A stretch of DNA of 64,000 nt from Diaporthe sp. PMI_573 (taxonomy: Eukaryota > Ascomycota > Sordariomycetes > Diaporthales > Diaporthaceae): contig JAJTUP010000008.1 in NCBI GenBank assembly GCA_021399435.1, positions 1,426,001 to 1,490,000 of the forward strand, written 5' to 3'. This document shows positions 1 to 11,700 of the stretch, piece by piece. Under the pieces are notes generated by a model, which saw only the letters and a list, made by a program, of their open reading frames with translations, was not told where the DNA came from and ran no database searches. Position 1 is the stretch's first letter; each line of letters opens with the position of its first letter. Made by a program: the position numbers and the translations under genes.

Positions 1-3000
1 TTGAGCCGCATAATAAACATGTATCAGATGCCATGCAAGTCGTCCAAGACAGCCTCGACAAGGGCAGCCCTACGGCCGGCCCATCAGCCGGCCACCGGGG
101 CCCCAACCCTCGCCCATCAGACGCATGTTTCCGCCTCGTCTCTCAAGGGTCTCTTTCCAGGTGACTGGCAGGCCACATCTCGCGGGGCATTCTCAGATCC
201 GGCCCCCCGTAAGGCTGCTGCTATCAGATGCAATGTTATACTAGTAGAGATAGGGTGTCGTCAGCCCTCGACACCCACCACATGCAAACGTGCCACAGAA
301 ATGCCGGGGAATGTTGGACAGTGAGCTCTGTCTCGCCGGATCATCCTCCTATGCAGGCGCTTAATTTTGGATTTAGGCTTCAGACTACTAACCGGAGCCA
401 GTGTCACAACGGGCCCCAAGAAACTTTTGCCTAGGCGCTGAGACCAATGATTCTTCACTCGCCTCCACCAACACCACTCAACACATGCACACACTTATAC
501 ACCCACTGACACTATTAGCCTGCTGCTGCCATGGAGGATTCGTGGTGAACCGCCCTGCATCCGATCCTGCTGCACCAACAGCAATCCGCCTGGCGGTAGA
601 GATAGCCTCAGCTCACGACGGCGCATCCGGTGACAAATTGAGGGCATAGATTTACTTTCTGCTACATGCGACGGAATCTCTTTAGCCGGCACGGGCGAGA
701 GCGAACGCAGGGAGAGCCCGTGAACCAGGCGCAACGGGCACGGGAGACGGGCGATCCGGGCCCTTTTCGCCTGGTCTAGCTCGCTATTATGCATGCATCT
801 CAATTTTCCCCCAGAAAGATTGACCATCCGTGAGAGCGTTTGGAATTTATTTGGTAGGTGAACCTTTGTGCAGATGACCCGGGTTTCCTCCTGCACACCC
901 TCACGATATATTTTTTTATTCTCGCTTGCATCGAAGGAGCGCTGCTCACTTACCACCAGCCCACCAACCCACTGCATCCTCGCGGCGCAGCAGGGAGGTG
1001 TAAAGGGGAGCGGCGCGGCAAAATATGTTGGTGTGCATACATGACAGTGGTGTGGAAGTATCTGAGAAACAGTTTCAGAAGAGCACGTAGGGGGGAGGGG
1101 TGTAGCTGCGCTTACCTTACACCCCCATCCCTTTCCTTGTCCAGTCTCACCAGCCACAACCGGCATTGGCTTTGATATTCAGCACACTGTGCTCTATATT
1201 CTATAACTCAGTTTTCTTCTTCTTAAGAGACAATCGTGGCGGCTTCTTGTCAGTGCGAGGGAAACAAGAGACTGCTGTATGCAAGGGACCGTCACAGAGC
1301 CCACACCGAGCAGCGGGCTGGCCGCGTGGGTGCCCAGGTGCTCCTCGTTTCCCAGTCCGGGCCCTGCAGGCGTGGCGACACAGGGATAACAGCAACTGCA
1401 GTATGAACACAAGGCTCACTCACACTCACTCATTCTGACAGTATGCATGCAACAGCGAAACCTTATGTTGATATTGAATGACGTGTAATGCTTGGGCCCT
1501 GAGGCAGTGACGGAGGAACGCCGCGATGAGACGGTATGAGTATCCAAGTATGCCGGTCTTGCCGTCGAGATTGCCTTCTGCCGGTCGTGGCGATGATGAG
1601 ACCAGCCGAGGCTCGCGGACGAGAAGAACCGACGGAAGCTCGCTGGTAAAAGACGACATGTCTCAACAACAGGCCATCTCCCCTGAGACCACTGCTGCCG
1701 TGTCCCCTCACTCTCAGCTCCTCCTCGCATACGGACATACGCGAAAACCTAGTGCGGCCCGAATACGTCCTGCACAACATCGCAGCAACGATCAATAGCA
1801 CATAATAAGAGAGAGGGGGGGGGAAAAAGAATCATTGAATGGACATGGGTCAAGAAACATTAGAGCCTCAAAGGTCACCCATGCAACTGTATCTAGCGGT
1901 GACGCAGGACTTGGGACGAAAGGGACTGACCGACGCAGGCTCACGTTTCGTCTCGTCTCCCCTGGAGCAACTGCAGGGCTGAGGTTTAAGGGTTTCGAGC
2001 CGCAGCGCCCCCTCCCCTCGCACACGCGTTTCCTCTCCCAATGCGAATCAAGCAGGCACATCGGCGGTGCCGCGCAGCCGGGGAGAGACATGACACACAA
2101 AAAAGTTCACAACGGAGGAAAATCCCAAGAGTAGCGGGAAACTTGCTCCAACGCGCGATCAAATCAACCACTGAACGTCTGAACCGAGAGGGCAAGACCA
2201 GAGAAGAAACTCCTGATCGACAGCACGCCGAAACATGCAGCTGGCCCCTCCCTCACCCTCTCGGATCCAACACTCACCCGTGCCACCGCGTCGAGATCCT
2301 GCTTCTGCCCATCATTCGACAAGAGAGGAAGGAAGGATGGGGTGTGAAAAAAAATCTTGCTCGTTCCTGGCTGACTTGCAGGGTGCAGGGTAGCACGAAA
2401 GGAAAATGAATCGCCAGTCCTGTCCGCGTCCCTGAGCCCTCCAAGGTCAAGGGGAGGTAAAGGGGGGTGGCACAAGCAACACGGATTAGGGTTTCCCCCT
2501 CCTTGGTTTTCTTAATTATTGGCAAAGCCACAATATTAAAATTGGACGTGTGAAATAAAATAAAAATATTGGCATTGTGATCAATTGAAACAGACAAAAC
2601 AAAACATTGGTTGGTTGTTTACTCTCTCTCTCTCTCTGCCAACCCCGGTCTCGTAATTTCCCCTTCGACCACCCCCGGGGGAAAAGGGAACGTTGGGCTC
2701 CAGTGGTCGGATTGGGGCCCAACCGTCTCGTCTCAGCGCAATGCAGTACACGTCGCCGTCGAACACGGGAAGGAGATGAAGAAACACAAAAGATTGTGAC
2801 AAGATGCAAAATGAAAACTCAATCGGGGGGAGGGTGAACAAGGGGGAAGTGCACGAGAGATCGGCCGGGGTCACACTGTGATTTGCTTTCTTGACCTGTC
2901 AACTCCCACAGGGTTGCGTTGCACGAGGACGGGGAGGTTCAGGAGGGTCGTTGATTGATGGACAATCCGCCTGTGCAACTGGATGCGCCTGTACGCCCCC

Positions 3001-4111
3001 GCCTGTCAACATCCAGTTCTGCAAACGCTCGAGACTCCCGAAACATGGGGTGTGGTTGTCAACGTGATGTTTGACTGCCACGCACACGTAATTGAGACCC
3101 GTGGACTAAGACGTGGAATATACTCTGGCCTTGGCACTGGCGTGAAGGATGTGTGTACAGGTCGTCGGGCCACAGCCCCTGTGCTCATGTTGTTCATCAC
3201 ATGTCATGTCACTATCGTATCATCACAAGTAGTTGCAATTTGTTGCTGTTCAGAATTTCAAAATCTGGAATTTGTTCACGCCCGTCCTAATCTTCACACG
3301 TCTGTTGTTTGCTAATTAGGCAATATCGAGAGTAAGGGAATGGGGTATCTCCTCCATCTTTGCCACACACCAGCGACGGCCTGGGAAAATACAGAACAGA
3401 ACCCAGAAAAGAAACGTATCCCCCCCCCCAAAAAATCCAGCCAGGCGTTCGTGTGGTCGCGAAAGTGATGCCGACCAAGAAACAGAACAACACGATGTGC
3501 GCCTAGCGATGTTCCCCATTTTCCTTCCAGAACCAAGCACGCGAAAAACGAGAGACATTAACCCATCTACCAGTCCATTACAGTGTCGCATTCGCTCCGT
3601 GTCGTTGCCTACCCACTTATTGCCATCCCAGTAACCAAATATACCCCGTTATCCTGTGATCCCCTCTGCCAGTCGTCGCTCGAGTCGTGGCATTATCCTT
3701 TGAATAAAAAAAATTAACTTTTGTGTGCCGCCAGGCAAAGAAAGTATTCAACGGTGTCTCGTTGACCCGTGTCGTCCTCGCTGTTGTCTGCTTGTGTTTA
3801 GGCCCTTCCTCCAGGAGGGAAAGAAGCCAAGTATGCTGGGTATCATTGTAAAGACCAGAAAGATGACAGCCACCCCTTGAGACGTGAGTCTCGTAAGACA
3901 GTGTAGATGAGACCCAAATAGTGAAAAGTCCGGTAAAGAAACCCCCTCCGGTCTGTGAATATAATCGTACAGGATCCTTGTATGGTTTTCTTGTCTTTTT
4001 TTTTCTGGTTTGTTTTAGCTCCGTGTCGAGCACGTTGTCGATTCGGGCTGTGCTGCACATGCGCGCTCAGGCGTTCCTGGTGCAGTTGTCGAGGGGCGCA
4101 GTTGCGTTTAC
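1..4111. other. Gene-free intergenic region
   Basis: I see no coding region I can support here. The open frames on both strands are short, overlap each other and look like no protein family. The stretch has a C-rich tract near 3420, a G tract near 1815 and a TC dinucleotide run near 2621. Its right end is the 3' flank of the minus-strand gene that starts at 5338. Confidence 0.6.
2621..2637. repeat. TC dinucleotide microsatellite
   Basis: An uninterrupted run of about eight CT units in otherwise non-repetitive intergenic DNA, just 3' of an A-rich stretch. Nothing suggests a function. Confidence 0.8.
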
Positions 4112-5338
4112 TTATTTTGTGGGCTGCCTGAGCACCTCCTCGCAGTTGGCGTCAAACCGCATGTTCCAGAGGCGCACCTGCTGCATGAAGCGCTCCGACT
4201 TCTCCAGCTCGCGCTCACGCCCGAAGAGCGTCTCAACAAATTCGATGCCCGAATTCCTGCCGAGCTGCTCCTTCTTCTTGCTCGCCTTCAGCATGGGCTG
4301 CTCACAAGTCTTGAGCAGCTTTCGAAGCTTGTCCGTGATGCGCTCGCCCGACTCGATGAAATCCTCAACCATCTCCCGACTGTCGATCGTCCGGATCCGC
4401 GGCACACACTCCTTGGACCTCTTGATCTTTCCGGCAAGCTGAATGAGCAGTAGCCACATCTCGCCCGCCACCTCGGAGATCGGGGTCGAGGGGCCGTGTG
4501 TGTAGACCGTCCAGTCATAAATCCACTTGCCCAGGCTGTTGGCATCAAACACCGAGCCAAGCAGAAGAATGGGCTCTTCAGTTGGGTCCCAGTTCTTCAG
4601 GGAATAGCCTGGAGGAATGCGATACTTCTTCGCATCGGCCTCGGTGGCCTTCCTGGTGGTGGGTGGTGGGGCCTTGTGGGAGCTGGCGGGCCGAGTTGTC
4701 TGGGGCCGCTGAGGAATCGAGTGCGAAGCACGCCTGGTGTGTCCAGACGAGCGGCGGGGCGGCTCCTCGTAGTAATGTGGCATCTCGTACCTGTCATAGT
4801 CATTGGCCTGACGGCGGGATGAGGCCTGTGCATAGTAGTGGCGATCAGTTGCGTGCCCATCAACATATCCAGAATAGTAAAGACCCTCGTCCTGCCTGCT
4901 GTGGCGCTTCGACCTCGACCGCGCGGGTATCACGTAGGTGATACCGTTGACCTCGACGTATTCGTCCTCGTCGGATTCCCCATGTGAGTCAGAGGCCCGA
5001 TAGTAGGAATATGAAGACCGGCGCTCGCGCTTGGGGCGCGTTGTCCCAGAAAATGATTGTTTCCGCGATGATCGCGTTGCACTCACATTAGCAGTTGCGG
5101 CGTTGGTCGAGTAGAGCCCATCGCTGTTGTACCGCGGCGAGAATGCTGCCGGGCGCGGACTCGAGTAGTCGTTCATGCCGCTGCTCATGTGCCTGAAGTG
5201 CGCTCGCGTCGCAGGCCGTTGTGGGGTGGAGGCGTAGTATGCAGGCCCCCGGGGAGACGGAGTCGGCGAGGGAGTCGCGAATTCGTCCCGGTAGTAATAT
5301 CCCGTGCCAGAGGGTCCGTAGGGAGAGTGCCCGTTCAT
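4112..5338 (-). CDS. Conserved Tyr/Ser/Arg-rich protein with helical C-terminal domain (gp1-like annotation)
   Basis: Single-exon gene of 408 residues. Residues 1 to about 230 are low-complexity and probably disordered, rich in Tyr, Ser, Pro and Arg, with many RRSS- and SYSYYR-like patches. From about residue 240 the sequence becomes folded and mostly helical, starting at a segment reading IPPGYSLKNWDPTEEPILLL and ending in charged helices before the stop. From memory, this C-terminal domain is conserved in Sordariomycetes and is often labelled vegetative cell wall protein gp1 in databases. That label comes from the low-complexity part and says little about function. I see no signal peptide or membrane segment, so a cell-wall location is not supported. 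The ATG at 5338 follows long non-coding sequence and begins the low-complexity region. The gene stands alone, with more than 4 kb of gene-free DNA on the left and about 10 kb on the right. Function unknown. Confidence 0.85.
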   Translation of the reverse strand: MNGHSPYGPSGTGYYYRDEFATPSPTPSPRGPAYYASTPQRPATRAHFRHMSSGMNDYSSPRPAAFSPRYNSDGLYSTNAATANVSATRSSRKQSFSGTTRPKRERRSSYSYYRASDSHGESDEDEYVEVNGITYVIPARSRSKRHSRQDEGLYYSGYVDGHATDRHYYAQASSRRQANDYDRYEMPHYYEEPPRRSSGHTRRASHSIPQRPQTTRPASSHKAPPPTTRKATEADAKKYRIPPGYSLKNWDPTEEPILLLGSVFDANSLGKWIYDWTVYTHGPSTPISEVAGEMWLLLIQLAGKIKRSKECVPRIRTIDSREMVEDFIESGERITDKLRKLLKTCEQPMLKASKKKEQLGRNSGIEFVETLFGRERELEKSERFMQQVRLWNMRFDANCEEVLRQPTK

Positions 5339-6420
5339 TTTCCCAGACTCTTGCGATGCCTCGCTGACACCCGGCTCAAATGAAAACCTGCGACCCAGTG
5401 ATCCCCTTATGCTGCGGTGTGAATATGCTGCTGCTGTGTTTCTGATGTGAATTTTCCCGTCTCAATCTCAAATGTGGCGCCTATGTCGGGACGCATGGGA
5501 AAGTGAAGCTTGTCACCTTGGTATATGGTCGGTTGGAAGAGGAGAGGAAAACCGTCTTCTGTTCGCGAACATGTCCAAGGTTGTTGGTGATTTCAAACCG
5601 TCCGCGAGAACGAGTTGGGCATAGGGCATCAAAGCACGTCGCAAAACGCCTCTGATGGTGAAATCTGGAACAGACTGGAACACTCGACGAGCCCAGTCGC
5701 TTGAGTAGCGTGGTTGATTATGTGAGAATGCGCTGGTGAAGAATGGTTTGGGCGTTGTGTGTTGGCGAAAGCCAATGTGGCAGGAGGGGACTAAATGGTG
5801 TGGTTGGAGACTTGGGTGCGAAGGGGGTATTAAGAATCAATTCAGCCAAGACCCCAGGCGCGGAGGAGCGAGCAAAAAACAGGTGAGAGGGTTGGGTGGT
5901 TGCGCAGGGATATACCCAGCCGGGCCCTGTACGACGCTAGCCGGGTTGAAGGATGAGTGAAAATGAGCTCGGTGCTTGCGTGCCTCGTGGGGACCTGATG
6001 ATGGAGGGGGCGTGGCTATAGAGTCGAGACCGGCAGCCAAGTACCAGAATACCTGACCACAATGCCTGACCACCTTATTAGTCACCCCTGCTAGAACCAG
6101 CCACAATGTTCCACACCGTCCTAGAGCCTGGGTTTTCGCACTGCCGTCCGTCCGTGGCTCACTCTGCGTCTGCGTGGTGTCTGAGCCTCTGTTCGGTCGT
6201 CCAGTGCTGAGCCAGCGAACAGCCCAATCACACAAGACCTGTCGCACTTGCAGCGCCAGAAGTCTAGGCTCAGCTGCAGTGAAGCACCTGAAAATAGAAG
6301 GAAAGGGGTGTGGGGGGAGGCTGCGCAATTCTCTCTCTCTCTGCCGTTCGACCACGACGCCGCAACGTTTGTTCCCAGGTGAGCAGGATGCGCCGACGAA
6401 CCTCGGTGAGCTCACTCTGA

Positions 6421-6455
6421 TCCTGGTCCTGGCCCTGGCCCTGGCCCTGGTCCTG
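6421..6455. repeat. Hexanucleotide tandem repeat (CTGGCC/CTGGTC)
   Basis: About six tandem copies of a CTGGYC-type unit in intergenic DNA. On the opposite strand it reads as Arg/Ala codons in a chance open frame. Confidence 0.8.
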
Positions 6456-8717
6456 ATGCAGAATTTTGCAAAGGTGAGGAAATCGATACTGGGGTGGTTC
6501 AACGGTGTGTGAACACAGCTTTAATTTGGACCACCGGGTAAGCGAAATTGGATTTGCACAACGGCCGGGATGGTCCACAATGTCGCGGCTCCGGATGTCA
6601 GGTTCCAAGACCGGGCTCTGTGAAAATTCTTCCTTGTCGTCACGTCCAGGCGTGTAAATTCGATGTCGAAAGACCCTGTTCTCGGTGGCCGCTGGTGAAT
6701 GTGATGTTGACTGCAAGGTTTGCTCCCGTCGCGGCAGCGTGGATACGATGCGAGTGTAGTCGATGGTAGGACTCGGGAGAGGTGGATAGTGGGCTCACAT
6801 GGGGAGGAGGCCCGCATTCAATCCTTCCTCCGCAGACCTAAGCGTTCCGGAAGGTCGGGAACGTTCTAAAAGACGAAGATATCCCTGTCGACGTGGTGCC
6901 TTTGAGCCACGACAAGACGACAAATACGAGAGCGGTCAAGCCAGTCAAGGTGACTCGAGTCGGCCGATGTTTTCTAACGCGCGTTGACCGTTGAGCCTGG
7001 GCGGCCTCAGGGTGCAGTTCCCCGGAGGTCGAAGCCTTCGTCTGGCCAGCTGGAAGGGAGGGACAGTGAATCGGTGGCAATGGATCGAGGCGGCAAGAGG
7101 AGGGCAGTCGGTCGCCTTACGGAGCGAGGTGTGGCGTTGGCGGACCTTGACCTTGTGCGTTTATGCGATTCGTCGTGGTCTGCAAGAGCTGGAGAAGCTG
7201 GCTCGTCCTTTGTGTCGCAGGTCGTGAGCCATAAATGGCTGCGGTTGTGATGGTATCACAGCTGCGGGACGGTGCAGATTGTGCGGGAGTGCGAGACACA
7301 AAGCCGCTCCGGACAAGAGATGAAGCCGTAGCCAAGGACACTGGATGTCCGGCCGGGTTGGTGGAGCAGGTGAACAGACTGTCACTATATAGATTGCTGG
7401 TGACGCCAGGTGATCAGACTTGGAAGCAGGGCGTCGCTTGCCATGCGTTTCCCCCTCCGTGAACAAGACGAGGCGCGATGACTCCGGCGCGGGGCGTGGG
7501 CTGCCTGTACCTGCCGTGGCTGGTCGAGGCAATGTGCGCAGTAGCAATCACCAGGGCGATGACTCTGACTCTGGCGACGGCTACGTTTCAGGGAGAAGAG
7601 AGGTGAGGGGGACGAGGGGTCAAGGAAGAGGATGACGACAGTATTTGGTGGGTGTAACTGCGTGAATTCGTTAACGTGCACCTGTATCTACATCCGGGTC
7701 TCACGGTCCGCCTGACATGGCCACCTGGGATTACCGCAAGCCCGAGGCGGGCCACCACAATGGCCAACCCCCCACCGTTCCCTGTGAGGTCCGATCCAGT
7801 CGAGCCGCAATCACAACCCTCGTCACCCGTGCAGCCATCACGGTCATGGTCATCCTTTTTCACACGGTCAGACCTCCACGTGCACAACTTTGCATCCAGC
7901 GTCCTTCTTTTCTTATCAGGCGAGTTCTGACAACCATACAAGTTGGGCCAGCCGGTCCATAGGTTGATAAGACGGAGGATCCTGTGTGTGTCGATTGATG
8001 ATCGATCGGCACTGACGCGCTGCGGACGGGCATTTCCTGCAGCTCGATGCCAGGAACTGCTGAACCAGACCTCAGAAGCGGGGTTGGCTACTGCAGGCAA
8101 CGGCCATGATGCACAGCGGGATCGCTGTCTGACACTCTGATGACAAGCTGCGCGCTCCTTGGACCCTCATTGATCCGCCAACATCCGAGCATCCCTCAGC
8201 AAGCACCCTCTGACGACGACAAACCACGGCTTCACTGGATAAAGTCCAAGGCCTCCCAACCTGTGCGTAGACAACGCCATCAACCGAGTCTGGCCCAGCA
8301 GCCCAGTCTGCCACGGCCATCTCAGTGGCAAACCTCCTCCTTATTGCCGGGTTCATCGCGGGTCCTAGCCGCCCCTAATGTAGGGGTTTGCAGGTTATGA
8401 ACCGCCTAGGGAAGGCCCGAGCACAGTTACACTTGGCCGCGATCCCCGGTGCAAGATTTCACGAGGGCTGGAGGGGCGTTCATGCACGATTGGCCCGCGA
8501 ATGGGAGGAATTCCTTGTCCTTCCAGGGCCGTCCCCCGTACCCCCGCCCGTCTTTTCCAGCTTGCCTAGGATCCTCCGCCCCGGATCCAGACAAATTAGT
8601 CCAATCCAGAGCCTGTCTGGCTGTCTGCAGTGGCAGTCTGGTCGGCGGACGCGGAGAGCAGACGCGAGCCTCTTCCAACCCCCGTTCCATGGAACCCCTC
8701 ATTGTGATACAGGCAGT

Positions 8718-8745
8718 GGCCGGCAGGCCGGCAGGCCGGCAGGCC
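8718..8745. repeat. 8-bp tandem repeat (GGCCGGCA)
   Basis: Three and a half perfect copies of GGCCGGCA. The GGCC and GCCGGC cores are palindromic, so the array can pair with itself on either strand. Confidence 0.85.
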
Positions 8746-11700
8746 ATTGACCGTGCGCCTCTCTTGCTCCTCCCGCCAACCAAGAAGACGGACTGAACCC
8801 CTCAGAGACCTGACAGGCGGCCACAGATGGCTTCATCTTCGCGGCCGTCTCTCCAGCCCGCCATGCCCACCGGCCCACTGGCCTAGTGGCCAAAACTCAA
8901 TTCAATTCACTCAGAAACGCCACACGACTCTGGTTTGGTGGGATCATCCTGGGGTGATCAATACTGTGTGTACCCACGTCATTCTCTCGGCTGGTCTCGT
9001 CTGACTCGACTCAATATGGTTCACGGCTCATATGCAAGGACAGGTCCGCCACACTGTTGTGCAGGAATAAATTGTTTCTCACGACGTGCATCAAGGATCT
9101 GACACTACTTATCATGGGAAAGGGCACTGCGGATTGTGCCGGGCCCGGAACCCCGCCGGGATTGGTCTCGGCCGGGTATGCCAACGTCAAAGACGGAGGC
9201 CGCACGCGCATTCAGACAATTGATGATGACTGGGGAATCCTACGCTCAGGTTTGAGCACTGGCGTCACGACAAGCAATGCTCCACCAAAGACATGACGAC
9301 ATCGTGGGCGTAAAGTCGGTGCGTTCCTCGATTCGACCCGTACAGTATGCTCGGCACGGCCACGTCGGCCGGGCAAAAAAGTAACAGCCACAGATGGCCT
9401 GGCCGAGCGGCCTCGAACATCGTGAGCTTCCCACACGCCCCCAAACCCACTGGGTGTGTGCATACACGGGCCGGCCCCATGTTTATCACCCCTCCGTTGG
9501 CGCTTCTCTCATCGTGCAGACAATGGTCACGCCCCAAAACCCTGCGGAGTGACTGCGAAGACGTCTCAGGTCTATGCATGAATCCACATTCCCACTTCTT
9601 TTTCCGCCATCGATGCCCACTCTTTTGGCTTCATTATCCCGGGTCAAAGGCCCAGTCTGGCCAGTGCAGCTGTCATCTTGATTTCACTGCGTCAGGTGCC
9701 CCGCCTCTTCTCTCGGGCCGCATCATTCTAGAAAATCCACACGCCAGGGGCACTCACCTTCGACTTTGCGGTGAGACAGCATTGACCGACGGACCGGGAT
9801 TGCTCGTCCCCTGAACGTCGTCATTTGTTTACATACGGTGTAAAAGTTTTCCCACCTTGTCAGAGCGGTCGTCCCAGATGAGCACGTCAGAAACAGCAGA
9901 AGCCGTGAGTCACCAGATGCGCGCCCAAAAAAAAAAGCGTCACGGGCGATGCAAAGTGAGTGGTGTGTCTCTGGCGTGGCATGTTGCGATTATGCGTTGA
10001 AGCCCAATTTGCAGGGCGAACACTCGGCTCTCTTGCTTACTGCCCAGAAAGCCAATGGCCGCTCCATGTTTGGCCGGCCGCATACAGTCGTCGGACACGA
10101 CCTCCCCTCCGATTGGAGGCTTCAGACGTACGTCCTGATCGATCAATTGATGGCCACCAACTCTTGCGGCAGCATCACTTTTCTTTCCGGCGGGCGGCCG
10201 TCCTATCGGCTGCTGCAGATGCCAGCCAGTGCCTTAGTGAGGGATCCATTCCTGCGGGAACGTGGAGACTCACCTTACCCAGCGGGCTCCATTGGACGGC
10301 GCGCCCTGTCAGAACCTCGCATGCCTTGCTCACCTACTTTTGTAATTTTCCTAACCGCTGCAGGACACCGTCAATCCGCCCCGCCTCACCCACCGATAAT
10401 AGGGTTCCAGCCGATCGGCTTGCTTATGGTCTCCATGACAACGGTGCAAAGAATGAGCTTGGCACGCCGGGCGAGGTCTTGCTGCCCTTCTTGCCGGCTA
10501 TGACTCTACAACGCCTCGCCATCGATTAGACAACGCACACCGACACTTCCAAGATTTCTTGCGCTTCGTACAGACGGTTGGCGCCCAACAAGTCCCTTCT
10601 CAGGGTGGCTTGCAGGGTGGCAGGAAGCAGGACGATGTCATCCCTCCTGCCCCTCCTGTTTGTCTGTGGAAGTATTCGGTACCAGACAGGACCCTTATCT
10701 CTCCCTCTTTCATGCAATGCAGCAAGGTCTGTAAGTGGGCACGCTTGATGCCCCAGCATGTGAAGCTGCCCGCCGAGTCTATGTGGATACTGTGTGCCGA
10801 CAGGCATGAATGCTCCACCTATTGGCCCTTGTGGCTGTGCACTTCCTCTGCTCATGTCTACTCTGGTTATTCATTTTTAAGGGCCGCCGTTACCCTGTGC
10901 CAACTCAAATGCATAACTGGTATGTTGGTAGTCAGCCTGTCACCAAGCGGGCTTGTTTTAGGCTGCATTGAAGATTGAGCTAGGGCTGAAAGGTAAGTGG
11001 ACAACGCGTGGCCGGTCGGACAGACAGTGGACAAGCACGATGCCTTGTGTGGAATGCGTATCGTCTTGGGAGATGTAATCTGGCTCAGTCGGTCACCGTA
11101 TCGATCGTCGATGAGTCCGGTCTTCGGGCCATGGACAGGTATACCAAGGCAAGTCGTGGGCAGATGATTATGCAAGGCCCCCTTCCGGGCTAACTTGTGA
11201 CAAGACAAGTATAGCGGTTACATTTTCGGAGTTGCACTAGTGTTACGTGGATAAGGAGTCATAATGTTGTTGGGCTCTTTTACCCACCGCCGCAGTCGGT
11301 GAATATTCACTGCCAGGTGTTTACCTATTCTGGCACTAGGGAAGCCGAAGTTTCCTTGCGGATGTCGCGCTTAAAGGTCAGCCCATGCAAGCTGCCTCAC
11401 CTCATGTGATATCGTTCCTGCCCATGAATCTAAATCCTTTTGTAGAAATCTTGTGGGCAAAGGTGACTTCATCCTTGATATGCAAGTTCATGACAATTTT
11501 ATCAAGGGGAACACTTTGGTGCTTACTTCTGTGTGGGCACGCCAACAAACAACTATGGGGGGGGGGTCATTGAGGTCTCTTACGTTGAGTAGAATTCGAT
11601 TCGTGTTTGCTTTGCGTGCTATTTTAATTAGACTACGACAACTTTGATATTTACTTACACAAAAGAAAGAGGACAAAAACGTAGACAAGGTGCAAATAGA

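Noticed and set aside
5837..6502. 221-codon minus-strand open frame with an Arg/Ala repeat
   Set aside because: The Arg/Ala run comes from the hexanucleotide tandem repeat; the rest shows no protein-like pattern.
9949..10529. Two overlapping 184- and 189-codon plus-strand frames
   Set aside because: Both are open in different frames over the same DNA, which points to chance openness rather than coding.
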